Both the position numbers and the translations under genes were made by a program. Positions 17,965-26,498 of a DNA stretch of 64,000 nt are shown here, piece after piece; position 1 is the first letter of the stretch, and each line of letters starts with the position of its first letter. The stretch is from Pseudescherichia vulneris NBRC 102420. Its GTDB lineage: Bacteria > Pseudomonadota > Gammaproteobacteria > Enterobacterales > Enterobacteriaceae. Where the stretch lies: NCBI RefSeq assembly GCF_000759795.1, contig NZ_BBMZ01000002.1:1-64000 (forward strand), in the 5' to 3' direction. Below the pieces are notes generated by a model. The model was not told where the DNA came from and ran no database searches. It saw nothing but the letters and a program-made list of their open reading frames with translations.

Positions 17965-18350
17965 TGCACTTTAACGAAACCGAATTAGCTATCCGCGTCA
18001 CTGTCTGGTACGCGTTATCTGAGCTTTTCACCGGGCGGGAGCTACAGGACTATGACTACAGATGGATAGCGCAGGAACTTAAGGATTCAGGGCTGAATCG
18101 GGAAGAGATCTTTGCCATCCTGGATCAGGAGGTTGCCCCTGCCCTACAAACTAACCTTCTATGCAACCCTACGCCGGTGATGGAGGGTTGGACAAAAAAT
18201 GATATTAAACGGCTCGTAACTGAGTACGTAAATAAGAAGCCAACTATAATAGAGCGCTTCATCCCTGCAAGCTTGCTGCTGAAACAGCGCCGGAAATACA
18301 TTCTTAACGAAATAAACAGGCTCGCTGCTGAGATGGATAAAAGTACATAG
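17964..18350 (+). CDS. Small acidic/helical protein, candidate immunity partner
   Basis: A 128-residue soluble protein. The pattern (VWYALSELFTGRELQDYDYRWIAQELKDSG, then EIFAILDQEVAPALQTNLL) resembles small proteins classed as DUF7079, which are often found beside toxins; I am not certain of this match. ATG 17964 shares its A with the preceding stop, with AGGAGAG upstream. No signal peptide or membrane segment. Coupled translation with the hydrophobic protein suggests that it neutralises or assists it. No terminator is obvious before the LysR gene that reads in the other direction. Confidence 0.5.
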   Translation: MHFNETELAIRVTVWYALSELFTGRELQDYDYRWIAQELKDSGLNREEIFAILDQEVAPALQTNLLCNPTPVMEGWTKNDIKRLVTEYVNKKPTIIERFIPASLLLKQRRKYILNEINRLAAEMDKST

Positions 18351-18397
18351 ATCCGAAGAAATCCCGATAATCTGCTCCCTCACTGCTCAATCCCCCG

Positions 18398-19297
18398 TTA
18401 CTCCTGCGGGTCATAGCGCAGCGTATCAATAATCAGCGCCAGCGCTGGCAGAAGCTGTTGCTCGCTAGAGTAGAAGATGTGATACCCCTGCTGCATGGGG
18501 CACCAATCCTGAAGCACCTTTTGCAGACGCCCGCTCTCCAGCCAGGGGCGAGCGAGGATCTCAGGAACATAGGCCAGCCCATATCCTGCCAGAGCGGCAT
18601 CCATCGCGGCATAGACCGAATTAAAGATCAGCGGCCCGTCGACACGGCATTGCAGAGCAACATCGCCCCTCTTAAGCTCCCAGGCGTTAATCCCCTCCTT
18701 AAGGGAAAACCGCGTATTGATACAGGCGTGTATTGCTAAATCATCAGGCGTCTGAGGGATAACCCGGTCCTGAAGATAGGAAGGCGAAGCAACGATAACG
18801 GTTTGCAGATCGGGAGAGATAGGCACTGACGCCATGTTTTTCCCGATCCGGTCGCCCGGCCTGACGCCCGCGTCAAAGCGTTCGGCAACGATATCAGTCA
18901 GCGCAGGATCGTTAACTACCTCCAGCTTTACCTCGGGGTATTTCAGCAGCGCATCTGAAAGGCGGGGCCATATGAACGTATTAAACGCAAAATCTGACGC
19001 CGTTATCCTGACGCTGCCAGCAATCTTGCTGCCCAGCTCTCGCAGCGAGGCCAGCTCATCAGCGATAGTCGCAAACCGTGGCGACACGCGTTCGAGTAAT
19101 CGCTCCCCCGCCTCGGTAGGTGAAACGCTGCGGGTAGTCCTGATTAGCAGGCGCAGTCCCAGACGCTCCTCAAGGTTGCGAATGGTGTGGCTCAGCGCCG
19201 ACTGTGACACTCCTAGCTCCGCAGCCGCTCGGGTAAAACTGCGCGCTCTGGCAACGGTAATGAACGCCACAATATCTCGGTATATTTCATCAGCCAT
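18398..19297 (-). CDS. LysR-family transcriptional regulator
   Basis: A 299-residue LysR regulator: N-terminal winged helix-turn-helix (RARSFTRAAAELGVSQSALSHTIRNLEERLG, residues 17-47) and a periplasmic-binding-like effector domain from about 90. ATG 19297 follows a GAGGGGAGC site. It is similar in design to the next LysR gene (19331-20233), which lies just upstream in the same direction, and both show the RTTRSVSPTEAG / RSTRSVTLTMAG motif of the same subfamily, probably an old duplication. Effector and targets are unknown. Confidence 0.9.
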   Translation of the reverse strand: MADEIYRDIVAFITVARARSFTRAAAELGVSQSALSHTIRNLEERLGLRLLIRTTRSVSPTEAGERLLERVSPRFATIADELASLRELGSKIAGSVRITASDFAFNTFIWPRLSDALLKYPEVKLEVVNDPALTDIVAERFDAGVRPGDRIGKNMASVPISPDLQTVIVASPSYLQDRVIPQTPDDLAIHACINTRFSLKEGINAWELKRGDVALQCRVDGPLIFNSVYAAMDAALAGYGLAYVPEILARPWLESGRLQKVLQDWCPMQQGYHIFYSSEQQLLPALALIIDTLRYDPQE

Positions 19298-19330
19298 GCT
19301 CTGCTCCCCTCTTACGGTGTGAATAAAGCA

Positions 19331-20233
19331 TCACGCCTGTTTTTCCTGATAGCGTAAGGCGTCGACCAGCAGCGTCATCGCCCGGGAATGCTGACGTCGG
19401 TTGGGATAATAGAGATGAAAGCCAGGCCAAACCGGGCACCACGTCTGAAGTACTGACACCAGCTCACCAGAATCAAGCCAGGGCTGAACCATATCCAGAG
19501 GCAGATAGGCAAGGCCAAAACCTTCCTTCGCCGCTTCAAAAATGTCATAGGCGTTATTACAGATCACCGGGCCGTTAATCCTGACGTCGAAGGTTCGCTG
19601 GCCGTCAGTAAACTCCCAGTCGTAGAGGCCGCCATAGGTTGATGTCCGCAACCTGATGCACTGGTGCTGACTAAGTTCGTCCGGCGTCTGGGGAGCGGCA
19701 TGCCGGGCAAAATAGTCTGCTGAACCGACCACGGTATTTTTAACATCGGGGCCAATCCGCACGGAGATCATATCCTGCGCCAGTTCCATACCAAAGCGTA
19801 CCCCGGCATCATAGCCTCTGGCGGCGATATCCACGCTGGCATACTCGCTGACAAGCTCAATGGTGATATCGGGATACTGTTTGAGGAAGGGGGAGAGTCT
19901 GGGCCATAAAACCGATCGGATGGCGTAATCAATCGCGGTTATACGCAGGGTGCCCGTTGGCTTGTCCCGAAGATCGTTCAATGAATTGAGCTCATTATCG
20001 ATCTGCGCAAACTCAGGCACGAGGCGATCCACGAGATGCTGCCCGGCCATCGTTAAGGTTACGCTGCGGGTACTGCGTAATAGAAGACGAACGCCAAGAC
20101 GCTCTTCAAGGCCGCGAATGCTGACGCTCAGCGCAGGCTGCGTAACGCCCAGCTGTGCCGCTGCTCGGGTGAAGCTTCCCGTTTGCGCCACGGCTATCAG
20201 CGCGATTAAATCCCCGAAACCTTCCCGTGCCAT
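19331..20233 (-). CDS. LysR-family transcriptional regulator
   Basis: A LysR regulator of 300 residues with the N-terminal helix-turn-helix (QTGSFTRAAAQLGVTQPALSVSIRGLEERLG). I start at ATG 20233, preceded by AAGGGTAAAG, rather than at 20260. It is divergent from a hydrolase remnant and a short-chain dehydrogenase gene (20461 onwards), the usual layout for a LysR regulator and its target. The 227-base gap between them is the probable operator region, but I cannot point to a specific T-N11-A site with confidence. Confidence 0.88.
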   Translation of the reverse strand: MAREGFGDLIALIAVAQTGSFTRAAAQLGVTQPALSVSIRGLEERLGVRLLLRSTRSVTLTMAGQHLVDRLVPEFAQIDNELNSLNDLRDKPTGTLRITAIDYAIRSVLWPRLSPFLKQYPDITIELVSEYASVDIAARGYDAGVRFGMELAQDMISVRIGPDVKNTVVGSADYFARHAAPQTPDELSQHQCIRLRTSTYGGLYDWEFTDGQRTFDVRINGPVICNNAYDIFEAAKEGFGLAYLPLDMVQPWLDSGELVSVLQTWCPVWPGFHLYYPNRRQHSRAMTLLVDALRYQEKQA

Positions 20234-20460
20234 CTTTACCCTTACTCGCCCACAGCGCATTCAAGTTAGTCATTGTTCTACCAAAATCAGATTAATGAAT
20301 TTTATTTATGAATGCAAGAAACTGGGCGGTATGGCTTATCGCTTATCTCTCCAGTAAATTAACTGGCAGACGATAATCAGCCGTATTCCAGAATAGATAA
20401 AGCCATAGCATGGCTATTAATATTTAATTGCCTGTTAAATACGCCTACCCGGAGGGGATT

Positions 20461-20715
20461 ATGTCATTATTAAAGGCTACACTATTGTACACGTCATTAC
20501 TTATGGCTAACGCGGCCATTGCTGTGCAAAACCAACCTACCACTGTCGCAAAGGGCATTAATACCATTGCGCGCCAGCAGGCATATAATAATGCTAAACA
20601 ACCGAAGGAGCTGATGATTATCCCCGGCGCATCACATTTCGATTTATACGATAAGCCGCAGTTTGTTAACCCGGCAGTAGACAAACTCACCGCGTTCTTT
20701 GGTAAGAACCTGTAA
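20461..20715 (+). pseudogene. Alpha/beta-hydrolase remnant (signal peptide fused to C-terminus)
   Basis: An 84-codon frame with a good GGAGGGG site. Residues 1-21 (MSLLKATLLYTSLLMANAAIA) read as a secretion signal. Residues from about 45 (KELMIIPGASHFDLYDKP...VDKLTAFF) are the typical C-terminal end of an alpha/beta hydrolase with the catalytic His. The whole core, including the nucleophile, is absent. This looks like an in-frame internal deletion of a gene of about 300 codons. The frame is open, so a short peptide may still be made. Confidence 0.65.
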
Positions 20716-20825
20716 TTACTTCAAGGCGGCTTTAAAAAATCACCAAATAGACTCTTTCGTGATGTCCTTTATGCATCGCGCAGGGAACGTAATTTTAAAA
20801 TTCAGCAGTAACCGGAGAAATAGAT

Positions 20826-21590
20826 ATGAACTACTCATTAGACAAAAAAGTTGCATTGGTTACCGGCGCAGCATCTGGAATTGGTCTGGCTACCGCGCGG
20901 GCTTATGCCGCCGCAGGTGCCTCGGTCGTCCTCGCGGATCTTAATACTGACGCGGTACAGGCTGCCGCGAATGATCTCATAGCCGAAGGATATAATGTCA
21001 AAGCCGTAACCTGTAACGCAGCTAATTTGGACGAAGTGGAAGCCATGATTCAGGAAACGGTCGCCACCTTTGGTCGCCTGGATATCGCCTTTAATAACGC
21101 CGGCATTCAGAATGTCCTGGCTGAGATTGCTGACGCTACGGCTGAAGACTTTGACCGTGTCAACGCCGTGAACCTGCGCGGCGTATGGGGATGCCTGAAA
21201 TATGAACTTCAGCAGATGCGCAAACAGGGAAGCGGCGTGATTGTTAACTGCTCTTCTATAGGCGGTATTGTGGGTGGCGCAGAACGTGCAAGCTATCATG
21301 CCGCCAAGCATGGTGTGTTAGGCCTGACCAAAAGCGCAGCGCTGGAATATGCCGCCCGGAATATTCGCATTAATGCCGTATGCCCTGGGCTAATCTGGAC
21401 GCCAATGGCGGAACAAATGGCCGCTTCCGGGCAGAAAGAGGCGCTGGATGCGATGGTTAATAGCGTCCCCATGCAGCGTCACGGTCGGGCGGAAGAGATT
21501 GCCGATGTGGTGCTCTGGTTATCCAGCGACGCCTCATCCTTTGTCACCGGTCAATCCATCTCTGTCGATGGCGGCTTAACCATGCGTTAA
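20826..21590 (+). CDS. Short-chain dehydrogenase/reductase (SDR)
   Basis: A 254-residue classical SDR. The NAD(P)-binding TGAASGIG motif is at residues 14-21, NNAG near 90, the catalytic Ser in NCSSIGG, and YHAAK (Tyr and Lys of the active site) near 158. The C-terminus has the family's SVDGGLTMR. An Asp after the second strand (LADLN) favours NAD(H). Substrate unknown. ATG 20826 follows CCGGAGAAAT. It probably belongs to the operon of the deleted hydrolase and is controlled by the divergent LysR gene. Confidence 0.9.
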   Translation: MNYSLDKKVALVTGAASGIGLATARAYAAAGASVVLADLNTDAVQAAANDLIAEGYNVKAVTCNAANLDEVEAMIQETVATFGRLDIAFNNAGIQNVLAEIADATAEDFDRVNAVNLRGVWGCLKYELQQMRKQGSGVIVNCSSIGGIVGGAERASYHAAKHGVLGLTKSAALEYAARNIRINAVCPGLIWTPMAEQMAASGQKEALDAMVNSVPMQRHGRAEEIADVVLWLSSDASSFVTGQSISVDGGLTMR

Positions 21591-22072
21591 TCCACCGTAT
21601 GGCGGGATATTTATTTACGTATTAATTCACCCAAGAAATAATGTTTCCACTATTTATTGGTCAATATAAATATGTACATGTAAAAATCCCGCCTTCTTTA
21701 ACTACGCAGGCAAAAACAGCTTTTTTTGTTCAAAAACATACTGTTCTTACGTGACCACTTTCACAAAATATCTTTCCATCATGGCTCTTAACGACATCAA
21801 TAGACGCTTTGATCCTTGTCCCACCTTACACTCTTTCCCTCTAAAGGTCACCGACTGGCACGCCAGCCCTCGATTCCTACAGGCCTGGCTCAGGCTATTA
21901 AGATGTAATGGGATCTGGAAACTCTTCTTACAGATTAAGAAATATTAAAAAATCATCAAAGCATTATTAATACAATATAACCCATTAATTACTGCACATA
22001 ACCTTTCCTTTCATTTGTTTCAAAAGTTAGTATATCCACCTTCAATATATCCATTAAGGATAAGGAAGAAGA
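21591..22072. other. Intergenic, no gene seen
   Basis: AT-rich 482 bases. The only frame (21751-21948, 65 codons) has no ribosome site and no family character. The promoter of the following regulator must lie here; I cannot place it. Confidence 0.4.
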
Positions 22073-22717
22073 ATGGAACTTCATAAAATAAACAAGCCTC
22101 TTGAATCGATTAACACTATTTTATCTCACTTTCCTGTTAAACAGCCCTCTCTGCTTGAGCCGGGTCAGACATTACCTATAAAAGTGAAAAATGAAAAAGC
22201 CTCGAGAAAAATTTACTTTCTGCTTGATGGAGCACTGATTAGCTCAGTGGGTAAAGACGAAAAAAAACAAAACCTGGGCATTATGATGAGCCCATCAATT
22301 ATTGGCCTTGGACAACTTGCTCCAGACGGCACTATTGCTCAGCATGAGGCTATTGCCCCCTGTATGATTGACTCAATTAATATTGATGACTTTATAAAGG
22401 TTATTGAAGAACAACATCTCTGGCCTGACGTTATTAACGTTATGGTTACCATTATCAACTCGTTAGCGGCACGCACCGCTACGTCCGGGTTACAGTCCGC
22501 CTATGAGATTATTAGAAGCTACCTTATCTATATGGACAGTGAAAACGCCTGTGCGATTAAAGAGCGCTATACCGTTGTAAAATATATGCAAACCTTCTCC
22601 AGATTATCGAGAAGTATTATTTTGAAAATCCTTTCCGAACTCAAAGCGGGTGGTTTTATTGAGATGGAAAAAGGCAGGCTGGTTCGTATTAACCGAAATC
22701 TTCCCGATCGATTCTGA
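22073..22717 (+). CDS. Winged-helix transcriptional regulator, IprA-like
   Basis: A 214-residue regulator built like the IprA type: an N-terminal cyclic-nucleotide-binding-like beta barrel (about 20-110, without clear ligand residues) and a C-terminal winged helix (about 150-205, YTVVKYMQTFSRLSRSIILKILSELKAGGFIEMEKGRLVRI). IprA-like proteins are linked to oxidative stress responses in Salmonella; a similar role here is only inferred. ATG 22073 follows AAGGAAGAAGA. It stands alone between two long gaps and is more AT-rich than the dcm gene after it. Confidence 0.75.
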   Translation: MELHKINKPLESINTILSHFPVKQPSLLEPGQTLPIKVKNEKASRKIYFLLDGALISSVGKDEKKQNLGIMMSPSIIGLGQLAPDGTIAQHEAIAPCMIDSINIDDFIKVIEEQHLWPDVINVMVTIINSLAARTATSGLQSAYEIIRSYLIYMDSENACAIKERYTVVKYMQTFSRLSRSIILKILSELKAGGFIEMEKGRLVRINRNLPDRF

Positions 22718-22827
22718 GGTTCTCGCTGAGACGTTTAACCGTTACCCGGCACTATTTAACAAAAAATCTTCGTTCCGCTGGGTCAAATGAGTGATATATT
22801 TTCACGCATTAACCCCAAGGAGAGATC

Positions 22828-24240
22828 ATGGCGGAATTTGATGTGATAGCGCAGGATTTGCTTGAGCGCGCGCGTACGCAAGAGGAGCGGCAGCAGTCTC
22901 AGGACAGGAAGCTGCTGGATCAGGTGCTGGCCATCTATGGTCAAAAATATGTCGCGGAGCAGCTGCGAAAGCTGGGTAAGAGCGAGTGGAGCCGGGAGAC
23001 GCTTAACCGCTGGGTGAACGGTAAGAGCGCACCGAAAACCCTGACGGCATTAGAAGCTGAGCTGCTACAAAAAATGCTCCCTTCGCCTCCGGCGCATCAT
23101 CCCAACTATGCCTTTCGCTTTATCGATCTTTTTGCCGGCATTGGCGGCATTCGTCATGGTTTTGAAGCCATCGGCGGACAGTGCGTGTTCACCAGCGAGT
23201 GGAACAAAAACGCGGTTCGTACCTATCAGGCTAACTGGTTTAATGACGAAGCATCACATCGGTTTAACCAGGATATCCGCGAAGTCACCCTCAGCGCGGA
23301 TAAAGACGTGTCTGAAACCGAGGCCTATGCGCACATCGATGCCGCTATCCCCGACCACGATGTGCTGCTTGCTGGTTTCCCCTGTCAGCCGTTCAGCCTG
23401 GCAGGGGTCAGCAAGAAAAACGCCCTCGGCCGCGCGCACGGCTTTGAGTGTGAAGCGCAGGGCACCCTCTTTTTCGACGTGGCGCGAATTATCAAAGCGA
23501 AAAAGCCCGCTATCTTCGTGCTGGAAAATGTGAAGAACCTGAAGAGCCACGATAAAGGTAAAACCTTTGCCGTCATTATGGCGACGCTGGATGAGCTGGG
23601 CTATGAGGTTGCCGATGCGGCCGCCGTGGGCAAAGACGATCCCAAGGTTATCGATGGTCGACACTTCCTGCCCCAGCACCGGGAGCGCATCGTGCTGGTA
23701 GGGTTCAGACGCGATCTGGGCATTCATAATGGCTTTACCCTGCGCGACATATCTCGTTTTTATCCCGAACGCCGCCCTGCCTTTGGCGAGCTCCTGCAGC
23801 CGGACGCGGACAGCAAATACATCCTGTCAGAAAAGCTCTGGCACTATCTGTGGCACTACGCCAAAAAACATCAGGCAAAAGGTAACGGCTTTGGCTTCGG
23901 TCTGGTGGATCCCACCCGCGCAGAGAGCGTGGCGCGTACGCTGTCGGCCCGCTACTACAAAGACGGTTCGGAGATTTTAATCGACAGGGGATGGGATCGG
24001 GCGCTCGGCGAAGCTGATTTCAGCAACGCTGATAACCAGCTGCGGCGGCCCCGGCGCTTAACGCCAAGAGAGTGCGCGCGTCTGATGGGGTTTGAAAAGC
24101 CTGGGCAGGCACCGTTTCGAATTCCGGTCTCCGATACCCAGGCTTACCGCCAGTTCGGTAACTCTGTGGTGGTTCCGGTTTTCGCTGCCGTGGCGAAGCT
24201 GCTGGAACCCTACATTCTCGACGCGGTTAAAAGACGCTAG
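22828..24240 (+). CDS. dcm: DNA-cytosine methyltransferase Dcm
   Basis: A 470-residue C5-cytosine methyltransferase closely similar to E. coli Dcm, which methylates CCWGG at the inner cytosine. Seen motifs: I ([10 protein letters not shown], about 94-103), IV (PCQPFSLAG with the catalytic Cys), VI (ENVKNL), VIII ([11 protein letters not shown]) and X ([11 protein letters not shown]). The N-terminal 90 residues form a helical DNA-binding-like extension as in E. coli but are diverged. ATG 22828 follows CAAGGAGAG. In E. coli vsr overlaps the 3' end of dcm; no vsr follows here. Confidence 0.95.
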   Translation: MAEFDVIAQDLLERARTQEERQQSQDRKLLDQVLAIYGQKYVAEQLRKLGKSEWSRETLNRWVNGKSAPKTLTALEAELLQKMLPSPPAHHPNYAFRFIDLFAGIGGIRHGFEAIGGQCVFTSEWNKNAVRTYQANWFNDEASHRFNQDIREVTLSADKDVSETEAYAHIDAAIPDHDVLLAGFPCQPFSLAGVSKKNALGRAHGFECEAQGTLFFDVARIIKAKKPAIFVLENVKNLKSHDKGKTFAVIMATLDELGYEVADAAAVGKDDPKVIDGRHFLPQHRERIVLVGFRRDLGIHNGFTLRDISRFYPERRPAFGELLQPDADSKYILSEKLWHYLWHYAKKHQAKGNGFGFGLVDPTRAESVARTLSARYYKDGSEILIDRGWDRALGEADFSNADNQLRRPRRLTPRECARLMGFEKPGQAPFRIPVSDTQAYRQFGNSVVVPVFAAVAKLLEPYILDAVKRR

Positions 24241-24253
24241 CGGCGTGACGGCT

Positions 24254-24275
24254 ACGGGCAGGTCTCCTGCCCGAA
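24254..24275. terminator. Hairpin between convergent dcm and yqaE
   Basis: CGGGCAGG / CCTGCCCG inverted repeat with a short loop at the 3' ends of both genes. The T-run is poor on both strands, so termination may be weak. Confidence 0.5.
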
Positions 24276-24282
24276 AGCGGCA

Positions 24283-24441
24283 TTATGAACGCGACTGTAC
24301 CCAGAAGGCGTGGATCAGACCCGGGATGTAACCCAGAAGTGTCAGGATGATGTTCAGAATGAACGCCATACCAAAGCCCTTGCCAAGCAGGACGCCCAGC
24401 GGGGGCAGAATAATCGTCAGTACAATGCGCCAGAAACCCAT
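24283..24441 (-). CDS. yqaE: YqaE/Pmp3-family small membrane protein
   Basis: A 52-residue protein, MGFWRIVLTIILPPLGVLL followed by GKGFGMAFILNIILTLLGYIPGLIHAFWVQ. Two hydrophobic helices and the PPLGV and GYIPGLIHA motifs identify the Pmp3/YqaE family of plasma-membrane proteolipids, many of which are stress-induced. ATG 24441 is preceded by GGGAGTAAT. In E. coli yqaE lies close to alaE as well, so this is conserved context. Confidence 0.9.
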   Translation of the reverse strand: MGFWRIVLTIILPPLGVLLGKGFGMAFILNIILTLLGYIPGLIHAFWVQSRS

Positions 24442-24680
24442 AATTACTCCCGTGTAAAATTTATCCAGGTGGCTGTATAAAAAGAGATTTTCTCTTTAAG
24501 CGTAGCTATTTTAAGTCACTCTGCCACTTTCGCCCCGCGCTTTTACCCTCTTTTACTTACCCTTAAACTTTGGCTTAATCTCGCTTAAGGTGTTGAACGA
24601 TAGTTATAATCGATCTTATTTATTTTCTCAGGCTGCTGGCCTGGCCTATAGTGATTGCATCAAAAGAGAGGAGAGACATT

Positions 24681-24860
24681 ATGTTTTCAGTTGGTGATTA
24701 TGTTCAGCCCCGCATCGGCGGCCAGAAGCTTAAAGTTGTAGAAGTGAATGATGATCAGATTGTTGCCGTACCCGCCAGTAATGAGCAGGGTGAAAAGGTA
24801 ACCATTAAGGCTGCTGATGTGACTTTGTACAAAGAAGAAGGCAACTTCGGCGTCTGCTAA
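24681..24860 (+). CDS. Small YodC-like (DUF2158-like) protein
   Basis: A 59-residue protein beginning MFSVGDYVQPRIGGQKLKVVEVND. The short beta-rich layout with a VGD..V...GG start is like YodC/DsrB-type small SH3-like proteins. I start at ATG 24681 with GAGAGGAGAG upstream, not at 24651. Function unknown; likely cytosolic. Strong ribosome site suggests good expression. Confidence 0.6.
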   Translation: MFSVGDYVQPRIGGQKLKVVEVNDDQIVAVPASNEQGEKVTIKAADVTLYKEEGNFGVC

Positions 24861-25154
24861 AAGATACTTCTCCTACGGTGGGCGCTCGCTCACCGTAACG
24901 CTTCCCCTCGCCGGTCCTCTCTTTCTAATAACTCATTGATTAATAAAAATTTAACCTAAAAACCCACCAAAAATAACGCAGCGGATGAAAAACAGCCTGC
25001 GGCAGAGAATGTTATCGACAAAAGCGTGATAAATAAAAATTTTACGCTAGTTGTACGTTGACAGGCAGAGATATACTCTATGCGCAATCAAAGCAGCATC
25101 GCAAAACGCTGTCTAACCTTTCCCTTTTAGTTACTTTTATGCAGGAGCATCAGC

Positions 25155-25604
25155 ATGTTCTCTCCGCAATCTCGCCTGCGTCATGCCATGGCGGACACGT
25201 TTGCGATGGTCGTCTACTGTTCTGTCGTGAATATGCTGATTGAAATTTTCCTTTCGGGAATGACGTTCGAGCAGTCTCTCTCCTCGCGGCTGGTCGCCAT
25301 CCCGGTAAATATCCTCATTGCATGGCCCTATGGCCTCTATCGCGATGCGTTTATGCGCTTCGCCCGAGGGTTCTCCCCTGCTGGCGGGGTTAAAAACCTG
25401 GCGGACGTGCTGGCATACGTGACGTTTCAGTCGCCGGTCTACGTGACGATCCTGTTAGTGGTGGGCGCTGACTGGCATCAGATCGCTGCTGCCGTCAGTT
25501 CAAATATCGTGGTTTCAATGGTGATGGGCGCCGCCTACGGCTATTTCCTCGATTACTGCCGTCGCCTGTTCCGGGTCAGCAGCTATCATCAGGCCAAAGC
25601 CTGA
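25155..25604 (+). CDS. alaE: L-alanine exporter AlaE
   Basis: A 149-residue inner-membrane protein of the same length and near-identical layout as E. coli AlaE (YgaW), which exports L-alanine and protects against toxic alanine levels. Four hydrophobic segments (about 16-36, 46-62, 85-108, 112-132) and the motif [12 protein letters not shown] are visible. ATG 25155 follows AGGAGCATCAGC. The 294 bases upstream hold no other gene; in E. coli transcription is Lrp-dependent. Confidence 0.95.
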   Translation: MFSPQSRLRHAMADTFAMVVYCSVVNMLIEIFLSGMTFEQSLSSRLVAIPVNILIAWPYGLYRDAFMRFARGFSPAGGVKNLADVLAYVTFQSPVYVTILLVVGADWHQIAAAVSSNIVVSMVMGAAYGYFLDYCRRLFRVSSYHQAKA

Positions 25605-25616
25605 TGGCGTGGCGAG

Positions 25617-25961
25617 TCAGGCCGACTCGCCAAAAAGCCCGGTCAGATAACGCTCCAGCGCCATACGTGAACTAAAACCGTGCGGAATGCCGTAGTGCTC
25701 CTGCGCATCGCCGCCTAAGTAGAGCGGAAAGTGCTGATAGTGATCGCTGGTTTTCATATCGGAAGCCGGCTCAGCCAGCGTCTGGCTGCGCTCTTTCAGC
25801 GTAGGATGAATAATCAGCGCCGTGCGCCCCATCCGTGCCTCACGGTTCACATACACATAGTTATCTCCGCGACGATAGCCATAGGCCTTTGGCGTCGCGA
25901 CGTCCATGGTAAATCCCGCCTTCTCAAGAACGCGTGCCACCTCATCGGGTCGTAAGTACAT
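25617..25961 (-). CDS. ygaC: YgaC (DUF2002) protein
   Basis: A 114-residue soluble protein matching E. coli YgaC, reading [17 protein letters not shown] and later [17 protein letters not shown]. coli ygaC is Fur-regulated; function unknown. It converges on alaE with 12 bases between the stops. ATG 25961 follows GAGGATAAAA. Confidence 0.92.
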   Translation of the reverse strand: MYLRPDEVARVLEKAGFTMDVATPKAYGYRRGDNYVYVNREARMGRTALIIHPTLKERSQTLAEPASDMKTSDHYQHFPLYLGGDAQEHYGIPHGFSSRMALERYLTGLFGESA

Positions 25962-26122
25962 ATTTTATCCTCGTCATCGTCTACAGCAGCGCCACCTTAC
26001 AGTATTGAGCATTAGCAGCGCTTTCGGAAAAGTCCATAAACGCCCCATCAAGTCGTGATTGCCGTCAGAGGTTAAAATTATGCGCTACACTGGTTAATAC
26101 ATCGAAATCAAGGGAGGATCAT

Positions 26123-26449
26123 ATGCTTAGAAGACCAAACCGTAGCGACGTAGATGCAGGCGTAGACGATATTAATAATGATGTCAGCCAGCTAGCGGAC
26201 TCTCTGGAGGCGGTATTGAAGTCCTGGGGAAGCGATGCAAAAGATGATGCAGACGGCGCACGTCGTAAAGCACAGGCGCTGCTGAAACAGACCCGAGCCA
26301 AGCTGCATGGCCGCAATCGCGTTACGCAAGCAGCGACCGATGTTGCAGGCTGCGCGGATAGCTTTGTTAAAGACAGGCCATGGTGCAGCGTAGGTGCTGC
26401 CGCTGCCGCCGGGATCTTCCTCGGGGCGCTGCTAAGCCTCCGTCGATAA
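26123..26449 (+). CDS. ygaM: YgaM (DUF883, ElaB/YqjD-type membrane-anchored protein)
   Basis: A 108-residue protein with a long charged helix (about 15-80) and one C-terminal membrane helix (VGAAAAAGIFLGALLSL) ending in RR. This is the tail-anchored design of the ElaB/YqjD/YgaM family; YqjD tethers ribosomes to the inner membrane in stationary phase. ATG 26123 follows GGGAGGATC. Confidence 0.93.
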   Translation: MLRRPNRSDVDAGVDDINNDVSQLADSLEAVLKSWGSDAKDDADGARRKAQALLKQTRAKLHGRNRVTQAATDVAGCADSFVKDRPWCSVGAAAAAGIFLGALLSLRR

Positions 26450-26454
26450 TCTCC

Positions 26455-26489
26455 AACCCCGTGAGCTAACCCTCACGGGGTTTCTTTTA
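26455..26489 (+). terminator. Rho-independent terminator of ygaM
   Basis: AACCCCGTGAG and CTCACGGGGTT pair across a short loop, followed by TTCTTTTATTT. It may also serve the convergent MocR gene. Confidence 0.85.
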
Positions 26490-26498
26490 TTTCCTGTA

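Noticed and set aside
21751-21948. 65-codon frame in the gap after the SDR gene
   Set aside because: No ribosome site and no recognisable features.
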